From Pyxidicoccus xibeiensis (lineage in GTDB: Bacteria > Myxococcota > Myxococcia > Myxococcales > Myxococcaceae), in assembly GCF_024198175.1 (NCBI RefSeq), contig NZ_JAJVKV010000001.1, forward strand, positions 868,001 to 932,000: a stretch of 64,000 nt of DNA, in the 5' to 3' direction. Positions 60,799 to 64,000 of the stretch are shown here, piece after piece. The notes under the pieces are model-generated. The model worked only from the letters and a program-made list of their open reading frames with translations. It was not told the origin of the DNA and searched no databases. Position 1 is the stretch's first letter, and every line of letters begins with the position of its first letter. The translations under genes were made by a program, and so were the position numbers.

Positions 60799-61512
60799 AT
60801 GGATGCCACCACGCCCCACCTTCTCTCGCTGCACGTGGGCCTGCCCCGTGAGCTCGGCACGCCCGGTGCCACCGAGCCCCTGGAGCGGCCCTGGACGAGC
60901 GGCATCTTCAAGCAGCCGGTGGACGGCCCGGTGTGGCTGTCGCGCACGGGGCTGGCCGGAGACGGCCAGGCCGACGTGAAGGTGCACGGCGGCCCGGAGA
61001 AGGCCGTGCTCGCCTACGCGGAGGCGCACTACGCCTTCTGGCGCGAGCGGCTGGAGCGCCCCGACGTGGGCCCCGGGGCCTTCGGAGAGAACTTCGTGCT
61101 CTCCGGCGGCGCGGAGGACAGCGCCTGCATCGGTGACGTGCTGCGCGTGGGCGGCGCGCGCGTGCAGGTGTCGCAGCCGCGCCAGCCGTGCTGGAAGCCC
61201 GCCCGCCGCTGGGGCCGCAAGGAGCTGTCCCTGCTGCTCCAGCAGACGGGCCGCACCGGCTGGTACCTCCGCGTGCTGGAAGAGGGCCCCGTGCGCCAGG
61301 GCGACGTCCTGGAGCTGCTCGAGCGCCCCTTCCCCGCCTTCACCGTCGCCTTCGCCAACCACGCCATGCACGGGCACGCACCCGACGCGGCGGCCGCGCT
61401 GGCGGAGTGCCCCCTGCTGACGCCGGGCTGGCGCGATTCGCTGCGCCGCCGTGCCCAGGGCACCCGCGGGGATGACCGCCCCAGGCTCGTGGGCCCCAAC
61501 TCCGCTGACTGA
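60799..61512 (+). CDS. MOSC-domain protein (YiiM-like)
   Basis: A 237-residue protein. The MOSC fold is visible in [20 protein letters not shown], then [20 protein letters not shown], the conserved Cys-containing [14 protein letters not shown] segment and the [19 protein letters not shown] stretch, as in YiiM. MOSC proteins handle molybdenum cofactor or sulphur transfer, and YiiM acts on N-hydroxylated compounds. The C-terminal 60 residues match the helical tail of the family. It is a lone gene between two low-complexity lipoproteins. Confidence 0.9.
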   Translation: MDATTPHLLSLHVGLPRELGTPGATEPLERPWTSGIFKQPVDGPVWLSRTGLAGDGQADVKVHGGPEKAVLAYAEAHYAFWRERLERPDVGPGAFGENFVLSGGAEDSACIGDVLRVGGARVQVSQPRQPCWKPARRWGRKELSLLLQQTGRTGWYLRVLEEGPVRQGDVLELLERPFPAFTVAFANHAMHGHAPDAAAALAECPLLTPGWRDSLRRRAQGTRGDDRPRLVGPNSAD

Positions 61513-61608
61513 GCGACACCCACTACCTGGCAAGTGGGCCCCCAGGTCTTGTTCCCAGTGACGGCCGAAGAGCAGGCAGCCAGAGGAGCGGCCCCTGCAC
61601 GCCGGAAT

Positions 61609-61653
61609 CTGGCTGCTCAGGTTCCCGACCAGCAGCAGCCAGCAGCAGCCAGA
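61609..61653 (+). promoter_or_regulatory. stem-loop in the leader of the second low-complexity lipoprotein gene
   Basis: TCTGGCTGCT (61609-61618) pairs perfectly with AGCAGCCAGA (61644-61653) across a 25-base loop that contains a repeated CAGCAGC element and allows an alternative pairing ten bases earlier. It ends 20 bases before the start codon. It may be a terminator of the MOSC gene or a leader structure affecting translation. Confidence 0.35.
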
Positions 61654-61673
61654 CCCTCACTGGGAGAATCCAC

Positions 61674-62228
61674 ATGAAGAAGTTCCTCAAGACCAAGGTC
61701 GTTCTCGCGTCCCTGTCCGCCGGCTTCCTCGTCTTCGGTACCGCCTGTAAGTCGGACTCGGGCGCCACGAAGGAAGAGCCCACGACGGGGACGACGACAG
61801 GCGGAGACACGACGGGCACCGGCACCATGGGGGGTGACACCTCCGGCACGGGAACGGGAACCGACCCGGCGGGCACGGGCACCGGCACCACCACGGACCC
61901 GGGCACGGGCGGCACGGGCATGGATGACCCGACGATGAGCCCCGAGACGGGCGGCAGCATGGACCCGGGCACGGGCGGCACGGGCACCGGCACGGGCATG
62001 GAGGACGACCCGTCCATGGACCCGGCCCCTGACACGGGCACCATGGACCCGGGCACGGGCGGCGCGGGCACGGGCACGGGCACCGGCAGCGACATGGGCA
62101 CGGACACCAGCGACGACACCACGCTGGACCCGGGCACGGGCGGCAGCGGCACGGGCATGACGGAGCCGGAGAAGTCCGACACGGGCAGCGGCGCCTCCGT
62201 CCCGGAGACCGGCGGCCAGAAGAACTAG
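61674..62228 (+). CDS. Asp/Gly/Thr-rich low-complexity lipoprotein
   Basis: A 184-residue lipoprotein; [20 protein letters not shown] is the signal and FGTAC the lipobox. The mature part is an acidic low-complexity chain of [17 protein letters not shown] units with scattered Met and Asp, encoded by GGCACGGGC repeats. The acidic, Gly-rich repeats could bind calcium or simply extend from the membrane. It resembles the lipoprotein at 60139 in plan but not in repeat sequence. Function is unknown. Confidence 0.7.
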   Translation: MKKFLKTKVVLASLSAGFLVFGTACKSDSGATKEEPTTGTTTGGDTTGTGTMGGDTSGTGTGTDPAGTGTGTTTDPGTGGTGMDDPTMSPETGGSMDPGTGGTGTGTGMEDDPSMDPAPDTGTMDPGTGGAGTGTGTGSDMGTDTSDDTTLDPGTGGSGTGMTEPEKSDTGSGASVPETGGQKN

Positions 62229-62297
62229 CCGTCCCCCTGACCTGACCCCATGAAGCAGTGGACGGTGCCCGCGCGGCCTGCCGCGTGGGCATCGCCA

Positions 62298-62849
62298 TTA
62301 CAGGCTGCGACTGAACTCCGAAAGACCCACTTCGAGGGACGGAGGCCGATTCGGGGGCACGGAGCCTCTCGCCGCATCATTCGAGAAGCGCTCGGCGGCA
62401 GGCCAGCAGTCGCTCTCGCGGCCACTATATTTGGGGTACTCCGTGCCTTCGTCGACAGGTCCCCCCTCCAAATAGAAGCGAATCCACGTTTCGATGTTCC
62501 GCTTCGGCACGAGGTGGGAAATCCGCTCATTGCCGCCGCGGAGGGGCATGCCTTCATCGCGCAGCGCCTGCTCCAGGTAGCTCATCCTCGCGGCCACTGT
62601 GTTCGCTGGGTCCGCGTCCATGTGGACGATGAGTGCGGCCTGCGTACGCGATGCGCGGCTCCGATGCGCCTCCACCTGCTTCGGGTAGTGTCTGGCAACA
62701 TATGCATCCCCCGCGCCCCCTTCCAACGAAGGCAAGGCAACGAGCTGGATGCGCCGGGAATCAACTCCATGCCGGATGAGCGCCCTTCGGATGAAGACCT
62801 GGGACTGCAAATCCTCGCAAAGGACGACGTACTGGACGCCGTTACCCAT
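62298..62849 (-). CDS. TOPRIM-like protein paired with an OLD-type ATPase
   Basis: A 183-residue cytosolic protein. YVVLCEDLQSQVF (Glu12) and ALIVHMDADP (Asp78, Asp80) match the E...DxD pattern of a compact TOPRIM fold. A conserved-looking VPKRNIETWIRFYL segment follows near 110-125 and a GRESDCWPAAERF segment near 147. Its start overlaps the ATPase stop by eight bases. In OLD, Gabija and PARIS systems an ABC-type ATPase works with a TOPRIM nuclease or binding domain; here the two are separate genes, with an unusually small TOPRIM part. Precise family unverified. Confidence 0.7.
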   Translation of the reverse strand: MGNGVQYVVLCEDLQSQVFIRRALIRHGVDSRRIQLVALPSLEGGAGDAYVARHYPKQVEAHRSRASRTQAALIVHMDADPANTVAARMSYLEQALRDEGMPLRGGNERISHLVPKRNIETWIRFYLEGGPVDEGTEYPKYSGRESDCWPAAERFSNDAARGSVPPNRPPSLEVGLSEFSRSL

Positions 62850-63942
62850 CAGCCCACTCGCGCTCGATGGTTTCCGCGGGAGTCAATCCAGGAACCCCCT
62901 TGAATGGCTCGAGGCGAACGGGGCCGTCCTCATGCCGGAAGAGCCGCATGCCGTACGACGGCGCCAGGCGGTTCAGCAACTCGGGATGGTGGCTGACGAA
63001 CCAGACCTGAGGACCGTCGGACGACAGCGTGACGTCGATGACTTCCATCAGCCACGGCTGGATTTCCCTCAGCGCGACATAGTTGTCCGGCTCATCGAAG
63101 ATGACCAGACGCCCTGGCTTGAGAATCGCATGGCGGAGGACGTAGAGCGCAATCAACGCACGCTGACCGTCTGAGAGCTCTCTGAAGTCGACGGCGTAGG
63201 ACGCACCCTTTCCCGTCTTGAACCGGGCTTGCAGCTTCGGGCGGACCTTGTCGACTCCCAGGGTTTCAAAGCCGGGAAAGACATGGGCGAGCGAATCCCT
63301 GACCCGGAACGCGACCTCAAGGTCCTGAGCGATGCTCCGCGGGTACCACGACGAGAAGTTCCCGAGGTCGGGCACCAGCACATCAGCGCCCTCATCGGTT
63401 CTTTCCTTCATGGCCCGTGGGTCTGGCTTGAAGAACCAGACGTCTTCATCCAACCAGCGCTTGAAGGCCATCAGCTTCTTGTTGCTCCTGCTCGCCGCGA
63501 CGGCACCGAGCCCGGAACGACTCCTATGAGCCGGGAAGGCCGGCCCCGCGCGTCCATCATCGTCGTGGAGTTGCAGCACCCCCTCATCGAAGGTCATCAG
63601 CGACGTACCCGCACAACGAAGTGCCTCGCGCTTGACCTGGGCACGCTGCGGCTCGTCGGAATCGTGCTCCACGACGAGCTCGTACTGGTAGATGCCCTCC
63701 GGAAGGCGGACATCCAGCTCGATCCGCTGCTCCAGGCGTTGGTCCCATCGGGTCAGCGAGCCACCGGAAAACCACTGGCGCACTTCGACCTCATTGACCA
63801 CGAGCGACCGTACGAACCATAGCAGTCGGCCGAGTGTCGACTTCCCCGAGCCATTCTCGCCGAGCAGCAGCGCGAGCCGGCCAGGCCTCCACTCGAAGTT
63901 GACGAAGCATCGGAAATTGTCGACAAAGATTCGCTCGAGCAT
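62842..63942 (-). CDS. ABC/SMC-type (OLD-like) AAA ATPase
   Basis: A 366-residue ATPase. It opens MLERIFVDNFRCFVNFEW, as in RecF/OLD ATPases, with Walker A GENGSGKST at residues 28-36. An ABC signature-like RELSDGQRALIALYVL lies near 260, Walker B GRLVIFDEPDN near 285 and a switch His in VWFVSHHPELL near 320. The middle 90-220 is a helical insertion. GGAGG precedes the ATG, which follows a short in-frame stop. It forms an operon with the TOPRIM-like gene downstream and is a likely anti-phage or DNA-damage ATPase. No transmembrane segment is present. Confidence 0.85.
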   Translation of the reverse strand: MLERIFVDNFRCFVNFEWRPGRLALLLGENGSGKSTLGRLLWFVRSLVVNEVEVRQWFSGGSLTRWDQRLEQRIELDVRLPEGIYQYELVVEHDSDEPQRAQVKREALRCAGTSLMTFDEGVLQLHDDDGRAGPAFPAHRSRSGLGAVAASRSNKKLMAFKRWLDEDVWFFKPDPRAMKERTDEGADVLVPDLGNFSSWYPRSIAQDLEVAFRVRDSLAHVFPGFETLGVDKVRPKLQARFKTGKGASYAVDFRELSDGQRALIALYVLRHAILKPGRLVIFDEPDNYVALREIQPWLMEVIDVTLSSDGPQVWFVSHHPELLNRLAPSYGMRLFRHEDGPVRLEPFKGVPGLTPAETIEREWADG

Positions 63943-64000
63943 TCAGCCCTCCAGGCCCCGTGGAATCACCATCGGCGCCTGCGCGGCTGCTTATACCCCC
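63943..64000. other. window edge upstream of the ATPase gene
   Basis: Only 58 bases. On the minus strand they contain the GGAGG ribosome-binding sequence and a nine-codon frame ending in TGA directly before the ATG. No further gene can be read and the operon's promoter probably lies outside the window. Confidence 0.5.

Overview
The window looks like chromosomal DNA from a fruiting myxobacterium of the Myxococcaceae (Myxococcus, Corallococcus or Pyxidicoccus type). The evidence is very high GC with strong third-position GC bias, densely packed genes with 4-bp stop/start overlaps, many lipoproteins, an AgmX/PglI-type C-terminal domain, LA_2272-type surface repeats and discoidin-like NADase-type glycan-binding proteins. 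The genus is inferred from gene content only. I saw no rRNA, tRNA, transposase, integrase or CRISPR array.

Layout. 1-4.0 kb: end of queE, small membrane or lipoproteins, a GIY-YIG protein, a CBS protein and an alpha/beta hydrolase. 4.0-8.5 kb: three consecutive parvulin/SurA-type chaperone genes followed by pdxA, overlapping a convergent thioredoxin-like ferredoxin. 8.5-14.0 kb: a secreted protein of unknown role, a TonB/AgmX-like protein, an aldo/keto reductase and an NTF2-like lipoprotein. 14.0-24.9 kb: a tandemly duplicated cassette (A, B with LysM and peptidoglycan-binding domains, a large protein C, and a convergent exported protein D), plus a third A paralogue. 24.9-30.3 kb: a histidine kinase/receiver operon ending in pepP, preceded by another receiver gene. 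30.4-36.7 kb: ribosome hibernation factor, oxidoreductases and a surface-repeat protein. 37.3-42.3 kb: a five-gene inositol-lipid operon. 42.3-47.3 kb: an outer-membrane protein, a toxin-like lipoprotein and its probable immunity protein. 47.5-54.5 kb: AraC regulator, a lysyl oxidase fused to FG-GAP repeats, redox enzymes and small secreted proteins. 54.7-60.1 kb: two divergent RND/MMPL lipid-exporter paralogues. 60.1-62.2 kb: low-complexity lipoproteins around a MOSC protein. 62.3-63.9 kb: a two-gene ATPase/TOPRIM-like pair that resembles anti-phage modules.

Three parts deserve attention. First, the two copies of the A-B-C-D cassette are almost identical at both ends but differ over one contiguous block that covers the 3' part of C and the 3' part of the facing gene D, as expected for a co-varying effector/immunity pair; C carries a YkuD-like His/Cys motif. 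Second, the operon at 37.3-42.3 kb joins inositol-phosphate synthase, an AUR1-like synthase, a CDP-alcohol phosphatidyltransferase fused to GtrA, an exported protein and a dual-specificity phosphatase, which together could make phosphatidylinositol and inositol sphingolipid. Third, the protein at 48556-50493 keeps the copper histidines and the Lys/Tyr cofactor pair of animal lysyl oxidases with the spacing I recall for the human enzyme.
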